A stretch of DNA of 64,000 bases from Faecalibacterium sp. (GCA_029264955.1 JARHYC010000038.1:1-64000); one strand, 5' to 3'; counted from the stretch's first letter, positions 50,778 through 60,664 are shown. Numbers and translations: made by a program. Notes: a model not told the origin generated them from the sequence alone.

Positions 50778-52073
50778 TCAGGATGCGTTGGACGCGAACC
50801 AGTCATCATCTACAACGACGCAGTTTGCATCTTTGCCAATCAAAGCATTACGGCTGTTTTCCTTATCGCCGTACTTTTCCAGATAGGCAGTTTCGTAGGA
50901 GGTACGCTGCCCCTGCAGTGCAGGTTCGATACCGGGGAACATCAGACGCAGTGCCTCACCACGGCAATGGACGCCGTCAAAGAAGAGAGATTCGGGAATG
51001 CCAACACGACCGGCATGATAGCTGCCATACACGGGGATGTCGTGTGCATCGCCATATTCTCGCAACCAGGGTTCCACTTGGAAGAAGCCTTCCAATCCTT
51101 CGGGATTGTTATGTACATGCAGGCAGATGAAAGGATGGTACGGTGTGAGCAGAAATACCACATTGGTGCCCTGCTGCTGCACATGCTGCACAAAGCGGTC
51201 AAACAAATCTGTCCAATAAGGGTCCATTTCGGGAAAACCGTGCATGGCAGAAATCGTACCAGCCTGACCTAAAACTTCCGACATGACACGATCTTTTGTC
51301 CAGGTGCGGAAATCAACAGGATACTGGATGCTGCCATCGGGGAACATTACGGCATAATCCAACTGGCTGATATCACCTGTGACGGCATGGAACGGAATAT
51401 CGTTGCCATCTTCGGTTGTTACCTGACCGGTTTTCTTTTGCGTTAGATAGTGGCGTACATTGCCCTGAAAATAGGCCGGATCAACCAAGGCTTTCCAGAG
51501 CGCAACTTTGTCGGGCTCTTCATAATCGCTGGGGATGCCCAAACCCTTTTCCAAGAATTCAGAGAACAGTTCGGTATTGGAATTGCGGTTCAAATCTGAT
51601 GTGGATACACCGTTGAATAGCCAGGGGTCCACGCAGATAATCAAATTTTTCGGCATTTTTTCGGCACGCTCAAAGAGATACCAAGTATTGGCGATATCCA
51701 TGAAACTGGCACCGCTCATGCCGGCATTGAAAAAGCTGCCGCCAACAATATCGCTGTTGAGTTGCATAACACGGCTGGAACCAAGTGCAATCGTGTCAGG
51801 AACCTGATCTTCCGGCAGGTTTTGGACGTAAATTTCCAGAACCTGGCGTTCATCCATTTTGTCGTAGTTGGAAACGGTTTGACCATCCAGCAGCAACGAT
51901 GCAACCTCGCGGGGTGCAAGTTCGCCTTGGAACAAGCCGCTGACATCCACTTTATAATTGAACCACATCATAAAAAGCGGAATCGGTAGAAGCAGACAGC
52001 ATTTCAGTACAATGATCAGAAAAACGACCGCGCGGCGCAGGCAGAAGGTCAGAGGAGAAACTTGTTTTTTCAT
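50778..52073 (-). CDS. SGNH-fold O-acyltransfer protein (AlgX/DltD-like), partner of MBOAT
   Basis: Membrane-anchored extracytoplasmic protein of 431 residues: one N-terminal hydrophobic segment (about 14-37), then a SGNH-like domain with GSSR (98-101; likely nucleophile Ser) and a DGVHCRG block near residue 380 (Asp-His pair). The conserved D-x-x-H and G-x-S-R order fits esterase/acyltransferase partners of MBOAT proteins. With the adjacent MBOAT gene, 12 nt apart, it would transfer acyl, probably acetyl, groups onto a surface polymer. Last gene of the cluster. Confidence 0.8.
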   Translation of the reverse strand: MKKQVSPLTFCLRRAVVFLIIVLKCCLLLPIPLFMMWFNYKVDVSGLFQGELAPREVASLLLDGQTVSNYDKMDERQVLEIYVQNLPEDQVPDTIALGSSRVMQLNSDIVGGSFFNAGMSGASFMDIANTWYLFERAEKMPKNLIICVDPWLFNGVSTSDLNRNSNTELFSEFLEKGLGIPSDYEEPDKVALWKALVDPAYFQGNVRHYLTQKKTGQVTTEDGNDIPFHAVTGDISQLDYAVMFPDGSIQYPVDFRTWTKDRVMSEVLGQAGTISAMHGFPEMDPYWTDLFDRFVQHVQQQGTNVVFLLTPYHPFICLHVHNNPEGLEGFFQVEPWLREYGDAHDIPVYGSYHAGRVGIPESLFFDGVHCRGEALRLMFPGIEPALQGQRTSYETAYLEKYGDKENSRNALIGKDANCVVVDDDWFASNAS

Positions 52074-52085
52074 AATGTGACCTCC

Positions 52086-53567
52086 TTAATACTGCTGATA
52101 GATAAACATGGATTTGCCGAATACGCCGAAGAAAAGAATTGCCATCGACAGGACGTAGTAAACAAGCCAGCGGACAACAAAGCACTGTTGACGAATCCAT
52201 TGGTAAACGGGACCACGCCACTCAACGAGCTCAACAAAGGTACAACCAAGCAACAGCAGCCCAATAGTAGAAAGGGGGAGACTGCGGCCGGCGAGACCCT
52301 GCATAAAGCCGGGCAGCGTAAAGCCAGCCCAACCACGGAACATACCAGAAAATACCGTCAAGGCGTTGGTGCCGTTCAGTGCAGCGGCAAAGAATACGAT
52401 ACAGAACGTAAAGAGCAGATAGACACAAGTGCGCTGGAGGAGACCTTTTACACGATCCGATTTGTAAAGAGGGTTCTTTTTGTTGTGGCGTCGGCGTTTT
52501 TTAGCAGTTGCCTTGCCGAAAACCAGAAACAGACCATTGAAGGCACCCCAAATAACATAGTTCCAGCTGGGACCATGCCACAGACCGCTGATGGGGAAAA
52601 TGATGAATACATTGAACCAGCCTTGTAGCTTACCCCAAAAACCAGGGAGACCGCGGTTAAAGAAAGAAAGCGGAGTAAAGATGTAATCACGGAACCAGCT
52701 GGTCAAACTGATGTGCCAGCGGTTCCACAGCTCGGTGTAGGTGCGAGCTGCAAAGGGACGGTTGAAGTTTTCCAAAAGGTCAAAGCCCAAAACGCGTGCG
52801 CCGCCGATTGCAATATCACAGCAACCGGAGAAATCCAGATAAATTTGGTAGCTGAACAGAAGACTGGCGATAATCAGGTAGGGGCCAAGGGATTTTTCAG
52901 GGGATGCATATACAGTGCTGACAAAGGCAGCGATGGTATCTGCCAGCACCATCTTTTTGAAATAACCCCACAGCATACGGAATGCACCGCCGGACATACG
53001 GGAATAGTTGAACTTATGCGGATGCTCAAACTGGGGCAGCAGGTGCTCGGCACGTTCGATGGGACCAGTGAAAATACAAGGGAAGAAACTGACAAACAGT
53101 GCATACTTTGCGGGATTACGCACGGGTTTGATGCGGTGCAGATAAACATCGATCACATAGCCAAGGCTTTGGAAGGTAAAGTAAGAAAGTCCCAGCGGAG
53201 CGATTAGGTTCAGCTCGGATACCTTGACGGTACCACCAAACAAAGCAACCAGGTCGCGCCAAGCCTGGGTAAAAAAGTTAAAGTATTTGAAATAAAACAG
53301 GATACCGCCGCAAAAGAGAAGCGAAGACCACAAGCAGAGCAGCCGGGCCCATTTTCCTTTCAAATAATCCAAGGCAAGACCACAGCCATATGTAATGACA
53401 GTTGCGCTGATCAAAAGACCGACCATGCGTGCATTTTCTGGTTTGTACAGATAAAAAATATAGCTGGCAATCAGCAAAAAATAGGGCTTTGCCCTGCGGG
53501 GAAAGCAGTAGGTCAATACTGCTACACCGCAGAAAAAGCCCAAAAAAGCGAGTGAATTAAAATCCAT
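52086..53567 (-). CDS. MBOAT family O-acyltransferase (AlgI/PatA-like)
   Basis: Polytopic acyltransferase of 493 residues with about 11 hydrophobic segments. Catalytic His is H331 in SGLWHGPSW; RWHISLTSWFRDYIF and NRPFAARTYTELWNRW are the family's other conserved blocks. Takes an acyl group across the membrane to the extracytoplasmic SGNH partner. TAGGAG 8 nt before ATG. Substrate polymer is presumably the one made by the upstream genes. Confidence 0.9.
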   Translation of the reverse strand: MDFNSLAFLGFFCGVAVLTYCFPRRAKPYFLLIASYIFYLYKPENARMVGLLISATVITYGCGLALDYLKGKWARLLCLWSSLLFCGGILFYFKYFNFFTQAWRDLVALFGGTVKVSELNLIAPLGLSYFTFQSLGYVIDVYLHRIKPVRNPAKYALFVSFFPCIFTGPIERAEHLLPQFEHPHKFNYSRMSGGAFRMLWGYFKKMVLADTIAAFVSTVYASPEKSLGPYLIIASLLFSYQIYLDFSGCCDIAIGGARVLGFDLLENFNRPFAARTYTELWNRWHISLTSWFRDYIFTPLSFFNRGLPGFWGKLQGWFNVFIIFPISGLWHGPSWNYVIWGAFNGLFLVFGKATAKKRRRHNKKNPLYKSDRVKGLLQRTCVYLLFTFCIVFFAAALNGTNALTVFSGMFRGWAGFTLPGFMQGLAGRSLPLSTIGLLLLGCTFVELVEWRGPVYQWIRQQCFVVRWLVYYVLSMAILFFGVFGKSMFIYQQY

Positions 53568-53625
53568 AACGAATGACTCCTAACACCGGATTTTGTGCCC
53601 CAAAGAGACAAAACCAAAGATGCCG

Positions 53626-54000
53626 TTATTTTTCCTGATTCTTTTTGTTCAACTGTTCTTCCAGTTCACGGACACGTTTTTCCAAAAGAGCAATAGACTG
53701 CGTCTGACGTTTTGATTTATGGCTTAGCTCAGTGACTGCAACGCTATGGGATAAAAGCAGTAACAAAACAAATCCAAACATGATCATAAACACCACATTG
53801 GATGGCATGACCATATCAAAAATATCCCGAATCACATAGATGATATAGGGGAAAATTGCGATGAGCAAAAGGCCTCCGCCACACAAAAGCCATAAAAGGG
53901 AGTACTTAACGGAAAGAACATCCCTTTTCAGCAAAACGAGAACACAAAGCAGCATACAAAGCCCAATCAGAATGAAAACAAATTGGTTGACGGGACTCAT
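53626..54000 (-). CDS. DUF2304 family membrane protein
   Basis: 124 residues; three hydrophobic segments in the first ~85 residues and a basic, coiled-coil-like tail (KSKRQTQSIALLEKRVRELEEQLNKK). DUF2304 proteins usually sit beside a GT2 glycosyltransferase, as here (4-nt overlap). Possibly an accessory to lipid-linked sugar transfer; function not established. Confidence 0.8.
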   Translation of the reverse strand: MSPVNQFVFILIGLCMLLCVLVLLKRDVLSVKYSLLWLLCGGGLLLIAIFPYIIYVIRDIFDMVMPSNVVFMIMFGFVLLLLLSHSVAVTELSHKSKRQTQSIALLEKRVRELEEQLNKKNQEK

Positions 54001-54722
54001 GCGCGAGGACCTCCTTTCCGGTGGCAGGACATACGATCAATAATCAAAGCCAGACTAACTTTGATCATATAATAAGCACTTTTGAAACTGCGAATGCTGG
54101 AAGTGCCTCCGAGACGTTCGTTCATGATAACAGGTGCTTCTCCAATCTTGAAACCAGCCAGCGTTGCTGTCAGAATAGCTTCGGGTTCGGGATAATCTGC
54201 CGCATAGTTATCCGCAAAAAAAGCTGTCAGCTCTGGACCGGTTGCGCGGAAACCGCTGGTAACATCATGAACCTTAACGCCGGAAAGCAGATGAATGAGC
54301 GCAGAAAGAAAACGGATGCCAAACCGACGCAAAAAGCTGGACTGAAAGCCCTCTTTTTCCAAAAAACGGCTGCCAATACACTGGTCTAACGCACCACTGC
54401 GCACAGGTGCGATCACTTTTTCCAGATATTCGGGAGAATGCTGGCCGTCACCATCCATTTGAACGGCGATTTGATAACCGTTGTCTCGTGCATAGCGATA
54501 ACCAGTTTGGACGCCTCCGCCAATACCAACATTAACCGGAAGGGAGACATAATTAAAATGATTTTCCTTCAGGATGGCCTCGCTGCAGTCGGTAGAGCAG
54601 TCGTTGACGACCAAATAGTCTACATCAGGGCAGGTATCAATCAAACGCTGCACGACGTGTTGGATATTTGCTTGTTCGTTATAGCATGGAATGATAACTA
54701 GGACGTCGGAATGTTTCAACAA
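53997..54722 (-). CDS. Glycosyltransferase family 2 (polyprenyl-phosphate mannosyl/glucosyltransferase-like)
   Basis: Cytosolic GT-A enzyme of 241 residues. N-terminal IIPCYNEQANI, metal-binding QMDGDGQHSPEY, and the later GSRFLEKEGF segment fit dolichyl-phosphate-mannose-synthase-like GT2 enzymes. No transmembrane segments. Overlaps the DUF2304 gene by 4 nt and the GT4 gene by 7 nt: tight operon. Confidence 0.88.
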   Translation of the reverse strand: MLKHSDVLVIIPCYNEQANIQHVVQRLIDTCPDVDYLVVNDCSTDCSEAILKENHFNYVSLPVNVGIGGGVQTGYRYARDNGYQIAVQMDGDGQHSPEYLEKVIAPVRSGALDQCIGSRFLEKEGFQSSFLRRFGIRFLSALIHLLSGVKVHDVTSGFRATGPELTAFFADNYAADYPEPEAILTATLAGFKIGEAPVIMNERLGGTSSIRSFKSAYYMIKVSLALIIDRMSCHRKGGPRA

Positions 54723-55981
54723 TTGGAACCTCCCTTAGGCTCAAAAATGAAGTCTTCTAACTTTCGTAGCAGGTGATTTCGCTGATAGTGGGATACATAG
54801 TAGGCGTAGGCGCTGTTTCCCATTGCAATACGCTCGGACTCCGGCAGAGATGCCAAGGTAAGCAGATTATGAGCAAGCGCATCGCTGTCGCATGCAGAAC
54901 TAACAAGTGCACCACCGCATTCGGCGGCCGCAATGGCACCCTCACCGTTCAGAGAAACCAGCAAAGGTTTTTTGGCTGCCATACAACTTGCCAGTTTGGC
55001 GGGAATGGTCAGACCCAAATCAGGAGAATCAGATAGGGAAATCAAAAGTGCATCTGCGGCGCCGGTCAATGCGGGAATTTCGGTCGGTGGAACACTGCCA
55101 TAGAACGTGACACAATCCCGCAGGGACAGTTCATCGGTCAGGTGTTCCAGCTCAGGGCGGCTCATACCGTCACCGACCAGAACCAGATGAACGGGCACTT
55201 TGTCTTTGATTTTTTTTAAGGCGTGGAGTGCGGTATTCAGGCTCTGTGCAGGAGAAAAGTTGCCCGCAAACATAAGCGTAAAGCGATTTTTACCAGCCTC
55301 CTTCAGAGCAGAATCACAGGCAGACTGTGCGTAGAAATCCTCGCAATACTGTGGGATAACAGCATAACGCTTTTCTTTTTCAACACATCTACGCGCATTT
55401 CTAAAACCGACGCGTTTTTGCAGACGGCTTTCCAGACCAGGGCTCATAGCAATCAATCGGTCTGCACGGCGATAATGCCAATCCGACACAGAGAGTGCTA
55501 CCCAGCGCAGAAAACGATTTTTCACATCTAAAACGGAATATAGATTTTCCGGCCAGATATCCAGTACATAGTTGGTTAATGGAGCTTTGAATTTGTGTTC
55601 TGCCAGAATAGCGGGCCAACTCATTAAAATAGGACTGGTATTGTAACAAAGAATCGCATCATAACCGCCGGGCAGGCGACGCAGTGCAAGTGCGGCATAC
55701 AACGGCCAGGAAACGTAGTTCAAAAAGATGCGAACCGAAGAATTACCGGTTCGGGGAATTTCCTTGCAGCGGTAGATATGCGCACCATGCCAGCATTCCT
55801 CCATAGGACCGGAGGAACTATAACCGTCAAACCATTCTCCCTTAGGGTAGTTTGGCAGACCACACAGCACATCTACCTGAATACCATCTGCAAGAAAACC
55901 ATCGACAATATCATTGATCCGAAAATTTTCCGGCCAGAAATGCTGTGTAACAATCAAGAGTTTCTTGCCCGAAGCAGACAT
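54716..55981 (-). CDS. Glycosyltransferase family 4 (WbuB-like)
   Basis: GT-B glycosyltransferase of 421 residues. Early VTQHFWPENFRIND and NYPKGEWFDGY, middle LDIWPENLYSVLD, then GNFSPAQSLNTALHAL and GLTIPAKLASCMAAKKPLLVS, similar to WbuB-type enzymes that add an N-acetylated 6-deoxy-L-hexosamine such as L-FucNAc or L-QuiNAc. That fits the sugar genes upstream. Start at the ATG two codons after a TTG; GAGAGGGG upstream. Confidence 0.83.
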   Translation of the reverse strand: MSASGKKLLIVTQHFWPENFRINDIVDGFLADGIQVDVLCGLPNYPKGEWFDGYSSSGPMEECWHGAHIYRCKEIPRTGNSSVRIFLNYVSWPLYAALALRRLPGGYDAILCYNTSPILMSWPAILAEHKFKAPLTNYVLDIWPENLYSVLDVKNRFLRWVALSVSDWHYRRADRLIAMSPGLESRLQKRVGFRNARRCVEKEKRYAVIPQYCEDFYAQSACDSALKEAGKNRFTLMFAGNFSPAQSLNTALHALKKIKDKVPVHLVLVGDGMSRPELEHLTDELSLRDCVTFYGSVPPTEIPALTGAADALLISLSDSPDLGLTIPAKLASCMAAKKPLLVSLNGEGAIAAAECGGALVSSACDSDALAHNLLTLASLPESERIAMGNSAYAYYVSHYQRNHLLRKLEDFIFEPKGGSNC

Positions 55982-56009
55982 ACACAAAGGCCCCTCTCTT
56001 AGAATTCGA

Positions 56010-57149
56010 TTAGTATTTGCGCCAAACCATCTTGTTTACGACACCTACATAGCTTTGGATAATCTTAACAACCTTGGTGGAAACATCCTCAACATAGACG
56101 GGAACAGGAATACCAAAATCGCCGTTGTCGTTCATGGAAACAGCAGTTTCCACTGCCTGCTCCACACCACCCTGGTTGATGCCGGCCAAGATGAAGCAGC
56201 CCTTGTCCAGCGCTTCAGGGCGCTCGGTGCTAGTGCGGATGCAGACAGCAGGGAACGGATGACCTACACTGGTAAAGAAGCTGGATTCCTCGGGCAGCGT
56301 GCCAGAGTCGGAGATGACACAATATGCGTTCATCTGCAGATTATTGTAATCATGGAAGCCCAGAGGCTCGTGCAGCTTGACGCGCGGATCCAGTTGGAAG
56401 TTCTGAGCTTCCAGACGCTTGCGGCTGCGCGGATGGCAGGAGTAAAGAATGGGCATATCGTAAGTTTCTGCCAGATGGTTGATGCTGTTGAACAGGTTGG
56501 CGAAGTTCTGCTCAGTGTCGATGTTCTCCTCACGATGTGCACTCAGCAGCATATACTTGTGAGGCTCCAGACCTAGACGGGACAGGATGTCGCTGGACTC
56601 GATTTTTTCCAGATTTTCGTGCAAGACTTCGGCCATGGGGCTGCCGGTTACATAAGTACGCTCACGAGCGGTACCCTCGGCGTTCAGATAACGGCGAGCA
56701 TGCTCAGAATAGCACAGGTTCACATCGGAGATATGATCCACAATGCGGCGGTTGGTTTCTTCCGGCAGGCATTCATCAAAGCAACGATTGCCAGCTTCCA
56801 TATGGAAAATGGGAATATGCAGGCGCTTTGCAGCGATTGCGGATAGGCAGCTGTTGGTATCGCCCAGAATGAGCAGCGCATCCGGTTTCTGCTCGACCAT
56901 CAGACGGTAGCTCTTGGCAATGATGTTGCCAATGGTTTCGCCTAAGTCTTCACCGACAGCGTTCAGGTAGAAATCCGGTGCACGCAAGCCCAGATCTTTG
57001 AAGAAGATGCCGTTCAGGGTGTAGTCGTAGTTCTGACCGGTGTGGACCAGAATCTGATCAAAATATTTATCGCATTTCTTGATGACGGCAGCTAGACGGA
57101 TAATCTCCGGGCGGGTGCCGATAATGGTCATCAATTTGATTTTTGCCAT
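56010..57149 (-). CDS. Non-hydrolysing UDP-sugar 2-epimerase (CapG/WbvD/WecB class)
   Basis: 379-residue epimerase. IGTRPEIIRLA, HMEAGNRCFDECLPEETNR, LSAHREENI and SDSGTLPEES are family motifs; the HMEAGNRCFDE form is as in CapG-type enzymes, which epimerise C2 of the N-acetyl-6-deoxy-L-hexosamine made by the two preceding genes. WecB-type action on UDP-GlcNAc is the alternative. AGGAGG 8 nt before ATG; its own promoter. Confidence 0.88.
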   Translation of the reverse strand: MAKIKLMTIIGTRPEIIRLAAVIKKCDKYFDQILVHTGQNYDYTLNGIFFKDLGLRAPDFYLNAVGEDLGETIGNIIAKSYRLMVEQKPDALLILGDTNSCLSAIAAKRLHIPIFHMEAGNRCFDECLPEETNRRIVDHISDVNLCYSEHARRYLNAEGTARERTYVTGSPMAEVLHENLEKIESSDILSRLGLEPHKYMLLSAHREENIDTEQNFANLFNSINHLAETYDMPILYSCHPRSRKRLEAQNFQLDPRVKLHEPLGFHDYNNLQMNAYCVISDSGTLPEESSFFTSVGHPFPAVCIRTSTERPEALDKGCFILAGINQGGVEQAVETAVSMNDNGDFGIPVPVYVEDVSTKVVKIIQSYVGVVNKMVWRKY

Positions 57150-57211
57150 GATGAATCCTCCTTGGAATTAGATAGACAGAACGCGGGGATATGGGGGCGT
57201 TCCGTCCCGCA

Positions 57212-57240
57212 TGTATATGTGGCAGTATTTTGTGTGCCAA
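57212..57240 (-). promoter_or_regulatory. Promoter inside the polysaccharide cluster
   Basis: Minus-strand TTGGCA (57235-57240), 17 bp, TATACA (57212-57217), upstream of the 2-epimerase gene. Confidence 0.65.
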
Positions 57241-57251
57241 TCATTTCTATT

Positions 57252-57284
57252 AAAAACGCACTGCCATTGGCGGTGCGTTTTTTA
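57252..57284 (-). terminator. Terminator after the CapF-like gene
   Basis: Stem AAAAACGCACTGCC (57252-57265) with GGCGGTGCGTTTTT, one mismatch, T-run on the minus strand. Splits the cluster into two transcription units. Confidence 0.78.
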
Positions 57285-57295
57285 TAGAACCTCAG

Positions 57296-58048
57296 TTAGC
57301 TTTTTAGATAGGAACAATAGGTGCGGTACAGTTCTTGTTCCAGTGTTTCGGAGAGGCAGTCTGACGGAACCTGCCCAGCGGCGAAGCCCTGGATGGTTTC
57401 AGCCAGACTACCCAGCGTGATTTCATGAACCGGATGGATACGGCAAATGGGATAGCGGGAACGATCGCACATGACATTGCCGTCAAAAGCGTCGAGGATG
57501 CATTGTACAACATCATCGATATAAACCAGCGGTAGCACAAAATCGGGGTCCCGCACGGAAAGAGGGAGACCGTGCGCCGCATTATAACAAAAGGTTGCTA
57601 CAACACTGTTGTAGTTTGGGCGACACCATTTGCCGAACACGCCCTCCATGCGGAAAACGTAGACGGGGCTGCCGCAACGGTCACCGTGGGCAAAAACAGC
57701 CAGTTCGGCCTCCCGTTTGCTTTTTCCGTAATCGTTATCCAGTTCGGCCTGAATGCTGCTGGTCACTAAAATGGGTGCAGAATTGCCCGCAGCTGCTAAC
57801 TCGGCCAGCAGGGTATCAGTCAATCCGGAATTGCCAGCATAAAATTCATTGGGGTCTTTGGGACGGTTGATGCCCGCCAGGTGAACGACAAAGCCAGCCT
57901 GACGACAATACTCAGTCAGCATTTCCGGTGTAGATGACCGGGTGAAACACAGTAGATTGGTATAACCTCGCTGCTGCAGAGCTTCGACCAGATTGCGTCC
58001 CACAAAACCGGCAGCACCGGTAATCAGAATGGGGGTGGAAAGTTCCAT
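57296..58048 (-). CDS. NAD-dependent sugar reductase related to CapF/WbjC, without cupin domain
   Basis: SDR-fold protein of 250 residues. GAAGFVGRNLVEAL is the nucleotide-binding start, NDYGKSKREAE the YxxxK catalytic pair and FGKWCRPNYNSVVATFCYN a CapF-type block. CapF (~370 residues) has an N-terminal SDR reductase and a C-terminal cupin C3-epimerase; here the chain ends at the domain boundary, followed at once by a terminator. The reductase-only form resembles the WbvR step towards UDP-L-QuiNAc. AAGGAG 8 nt before ATG. Confidence 0.82.
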   Translation of the reverse strand: MELSTPILITGAAGFVGRNLVEALQQRGYTNLLCFTRSSTPEMLTEYCRQAGFVVHLAGINRPKDPNEFYAGNSGLTDTLLAELAAAGNSAPILVTSSIQAELDNDYGKSKREAELAVFAHGDRCGSPVYVFRMEGVFGKWCRPNYNSVVATFCYNAAHGLPLSVRDPDFVLPLVYIDDVVQCILDAFDGNVMCDRSRYPICRIHPVHEITLGSLAETIQGFAAGQVPSDCLSETLEQELYRTYCSYLKS

Positions 58049-58077
58049 GCAGTGATACTCCTTATAAGGTAAGCGAA

Positions 58078-59124
58078 TTACTTGCCCCAGTTAGCCAGCT
58101 GCTCCTGGATGTATTCGGTACCCATGATCTTGTCAACGGTGCCCTGAACGTCCAAACGATGGGTGTTGTGGCTGGTGTAAGCCTCTTCGCCCTGGGTTTT
58201 GACTTCGCCCTTAACAACAAACTTGTCGTAGTTCAGGTCACGAGAGTCAGCGGCAACACGATAGTAACGTCCCATATCCTCGCAGCGCAGGCGCTCTTCC
58301 TGGGTCATCAGCGTTTCATATAGCTTTTCACCATGGCGGGTGCCGATGATACGTGTGCCGGTATCACCGAACAGCTGCTGAACAGCCTTTGCCAGGTCAC
58401 CGATGGTGGAAGCGTCAGCCTTCTGGATAAACAGATCACCGGGATTTGCGTGCTCAAATGCGAACATGACCAAGGCAACGGCTTCGTCCAGATTCATCAG
58501 GAAGCGAGTCATGTTGGGGTCGGTGATGGTGATGGGATTGCCAGCACGGATCTGATCCACGAACAGGGGAATGACAGAACCACGGCTGCACATAACATTG
58601 CCATAGCGCGTGCAGCTCAGGACGGTGCCGTGCTGTGCCGCCATACGAGCGTTAGCGGTAACAACGTGCTCCATCATAGCCTTGGAAATGCCCATGGCGT
58701 TGATGGGGTAAGAAGCCTTATCGGTGGACAGGCAGACAACACTCTTGACGTGATTTTCCACGGCAGCGTGAATTACGTTGTCAGTACCGATGATGTTGGA
58801 GCGCACAGCCTCCATGGGGAAGAACTCACAACTGGGGACTTCTTTCAGAGCAGCAGCATGGAAAATGAAGTCAACACCGGGCATTGCATCGCGCAGGCTC
58901 TGCAGATCACGCACATCACCGATGTAGAAGTGAACCTTGTTATAGAACTCAGGATAGTTTGCCTGCAGCTCGTGACGCATATCATCCTGTTTCTTTTCGT
59001 CACGGGAGAAAATGCGGATTTCACCAATGTCGGTAGACAGGAAGTGCTTCAGAACAGTATGACCGAAGCTGCCGGTACCACCGGTGATCATTAGGGTTTT
59101 GCCATTAAAAATAGTGGTTTCCAT
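58078..59124 (-). CDS. UDP-GlcNAc 4,6-dehydratase/5-epimerase (CapE/WbjB/WbvB class)
   Basis: First enzyme of the L-sugar branch, 348 residues: dehydrates UDP-GlcNAc at C4/C6 and inverts C5. GGTGSFGHTVLKHF, RDEKKQDDMR, AALKEVPSCEFFPMEAVRSN and STDKASYPINAMGISKAMME are diagnostic; as in CapE-type enzymes the usual SDR Tyr of YxxxK is Met (NAMGISK). First gene of the cluster, with AGGAGG 8 nt before ATG. Confidence 0.92.
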   Translation of the reverse strand: METTIFNGKTLMITGGTGSFGHTVLKHFLSTDIGEIRIFSRDEKKQDDMRHELQANYPEFYNKVHFYIGDVRDLQSLRDAMPGVDFIFHAAALKEVPSCEFFPMEAVRSNIIGTDNVIHAAVENHVKSVVCLSTDKASYPINAMGISKAMMEHVVTANARMAAQHGTVLSCTRYGNVMCSRGSVIPLFVDQIRAGNPITITDPNMTRFLMNLDEAVALVMFAFEHANPGDLFIQKADASTIGDLAKAVQQLFGDTGTRIIGTRHGEKLYETLMTQEERLRCEDMGRYYRVAADSRDLNYDKFVVKGEVKTQGEEAYTSHNTHRLDVQGTVDKIMGTEYIQEQLANWGK

Positions 59125-59196
59125 ATAAAATTACCTCCTAAAATAAGGATCGACAAAAAAGGTCGTGCTGATATTGGTGCGTTTACGCACACCATA

Positions 59197-59225
59197 ATCT
59201 TATCACAAATGGGCTGCGTTTCCAA
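59197..59225 (-). promoter_or_regulatory. Promoter of the polysaccharide cluster
   Basis: Minus-strand TTGGAA (59220-59225), 17 bp, TAAGAT (59197-59202) with extended -10 TG; back-to-back with the pepT promoter. Confidence 0.7.
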
Positions 59226-59243
59226 CTGAAAATTGCATGAAAG

Positions 59244-59272
59244 TTGCGAGAATGAGAAGAAAAGAGTATAAT
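59244..59272 (+). promoter_or_regulatory. pepT promoter
   Basis: TTGCGA (59244-59249), 17 bp, TATAAT (59267-59272). Confidence 0.75.
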
Positions 59273-59305
59273 ACGGTAAAATTATGAGATAAAGGAGACT
59301 GTCTT

Positions 59306-60520
59306 ATGCGCGCTTATGAATATCTGCTGAAATACGCACGAGTGTATACCACCAGCGACCCAGACAGCGAAAGCTGCCCGTCTACCAGCCGCCAGAAGGA
59401 TTTGGCGAAGATTCTGGTGGAGGATCTGAAAAAGATTGGTTGCGTAGATGCCCGTATGGACGAAAATGGCTATGTGTATGCCAGCGTGCCGGCCACGCCT
59501 GGCTGCGAGGAAAAGCCAGCGCTGGGTCTGATTGCACATATGGATACCGCGCCCGATGCTTCCGGCGAAAATGTGAAGCCTTTGCTGCATGAAAACTATG
59601 ACGGCGAAGCACTGACACTGCCCGCAGGCGTGGTTATGGACCCAGTGCGTTTTCCGTTTCTGAAAGATCTGAAGGGCGAGACGCTGATTACAAGTGACGG
59701 CTCGACGCTGCTGGGTGCAGACGACAAATCCGGTATTTCTGAGATTTTGGCTGCAGTGGAAAGCATCATCCAGGCAAACAAGCCCCATGGCAAGCTGTGC
59801 ATTGGCTTTACGCCAGATGAGGAAATCGGTCGTGGTGCAGATTTGTTCGATATTCCGGGCTTTGGCGCTGACTTTGCTTACACCGTTGATGGCGGCGATG
59901 TGGGCGGCATCGAGTACGAGAACTTTAACGCTGCTTCCGCTGTGGTAACCATTCAGGGGCTGTCGGTACATCCCGGTGACGCAAAAGATACCATGGTGAA
60001 TGCATCGAACGTGGCAATGGAGTTCCATATGGCTCTGCCTGTAATGGATCGCCCGGAGCATACCTGCGGCAGAGAAGGTTTCTACCACCTGACCCAGATG
60101 TATGGTGATGTGAACGAGGCAAAGCTAGGTTACATTCTGCGCGACCATGACATGAACAAACTCGAATACAAAAAGCAGACTATGCAGCATACCGCTGACT
60201 GTCTGAATGGCAAGTACGGCGAAGGCACGGTTACGGTGGAAATCGAGGACAGCTACCGCAGTATGCTGGAGCAGATCAAGCCCCACTTCCATCTGATTGA
60301 CACTGCCCGCAAGGCTGTGCAGGCAGTGGGGTTGGAGCCTGTGGAAGAACCGGTACGCGGTGGTACAGATGGTGCTACGTTGAGTTGGATGGGGCTGCCT
60401 TGCCCCAACCTGGGTACTGGGGGATTTAATTTCCACGGTGTATACGAATGCACTACGGTGGAGCGGATGGATCGAGCAACGAAGGTGCTGGAAAATATCG
60501 TGGCACTGTATGCAGAATAA
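59306..60520 (+). CDS. pepT: Peptidase T (tripeptidase)
   Basis: Zinc aminotripeptidase of the M20 family, 404 residues, cytosolic. Metal-ligand blocks GLIAHMDTAPD, LGADDKSG, TPDEEIGRGA, YTVDGGDVGG and a C-terminal NFHGVYE are intact. Completes breakdown of tripeptides imported or from turnover. AAGGAG site; monocistronic. Confidence 0.95.
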   Translation: MRAYEYLLKYARVYTTSDPDSESCPSTSRQKDLAKILVEDLKKIGCVDARMDENGYVYASVPATPGCEEKPALGLIAHMDTAPDASGENVKPLLHENYDGEALTLPAGVVMDPVRFPFLKDLKGETLITSDGSTLLGADDKSGISEILAAVESIIQANKPHGKLCIGFTPDEEIGRGADLFDIPGFGADFAYTVDGGDVGGIEYENFNAASAVVTIQGLSVHPGDAKDTMVNASNVAMEFHMALPVMDRPEHTCGREGFYHLTQMYGDVNEAKLGYILRDHDMNKLEYKKQTMQHTADCLNGKYGEGTVTVEIEDSYRSMLEQIKPHFHLIDTARKAVQAVGLEPVEEPVRGGTDGATLSWMGLPCPNLGTGGFNFHGVYECTTVERMDRATKVLENIVALYAE

Positions 60521-60539
60521 TCCGTTTTGGAAAAGAATG

Positions 60540-60582
60540 AAAAATATGCTGCGCAGAAGTTTCTGTGCGGCATATTTTTTTG
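60540..60582 (+). terminator. pepT terminator
   Basis: 17-bp stem with one wobble (60540-60556 with 60563-60579), T-run. Confidence 0.85.
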
Positions 60583-60664
60583 TGAAAGTCCCTAATAACA
60601 GATAAGGAATAAAAGAAGAAATGCGCTAGCAGGGCGACAAATCGACGGAAAAACCATGGTAATC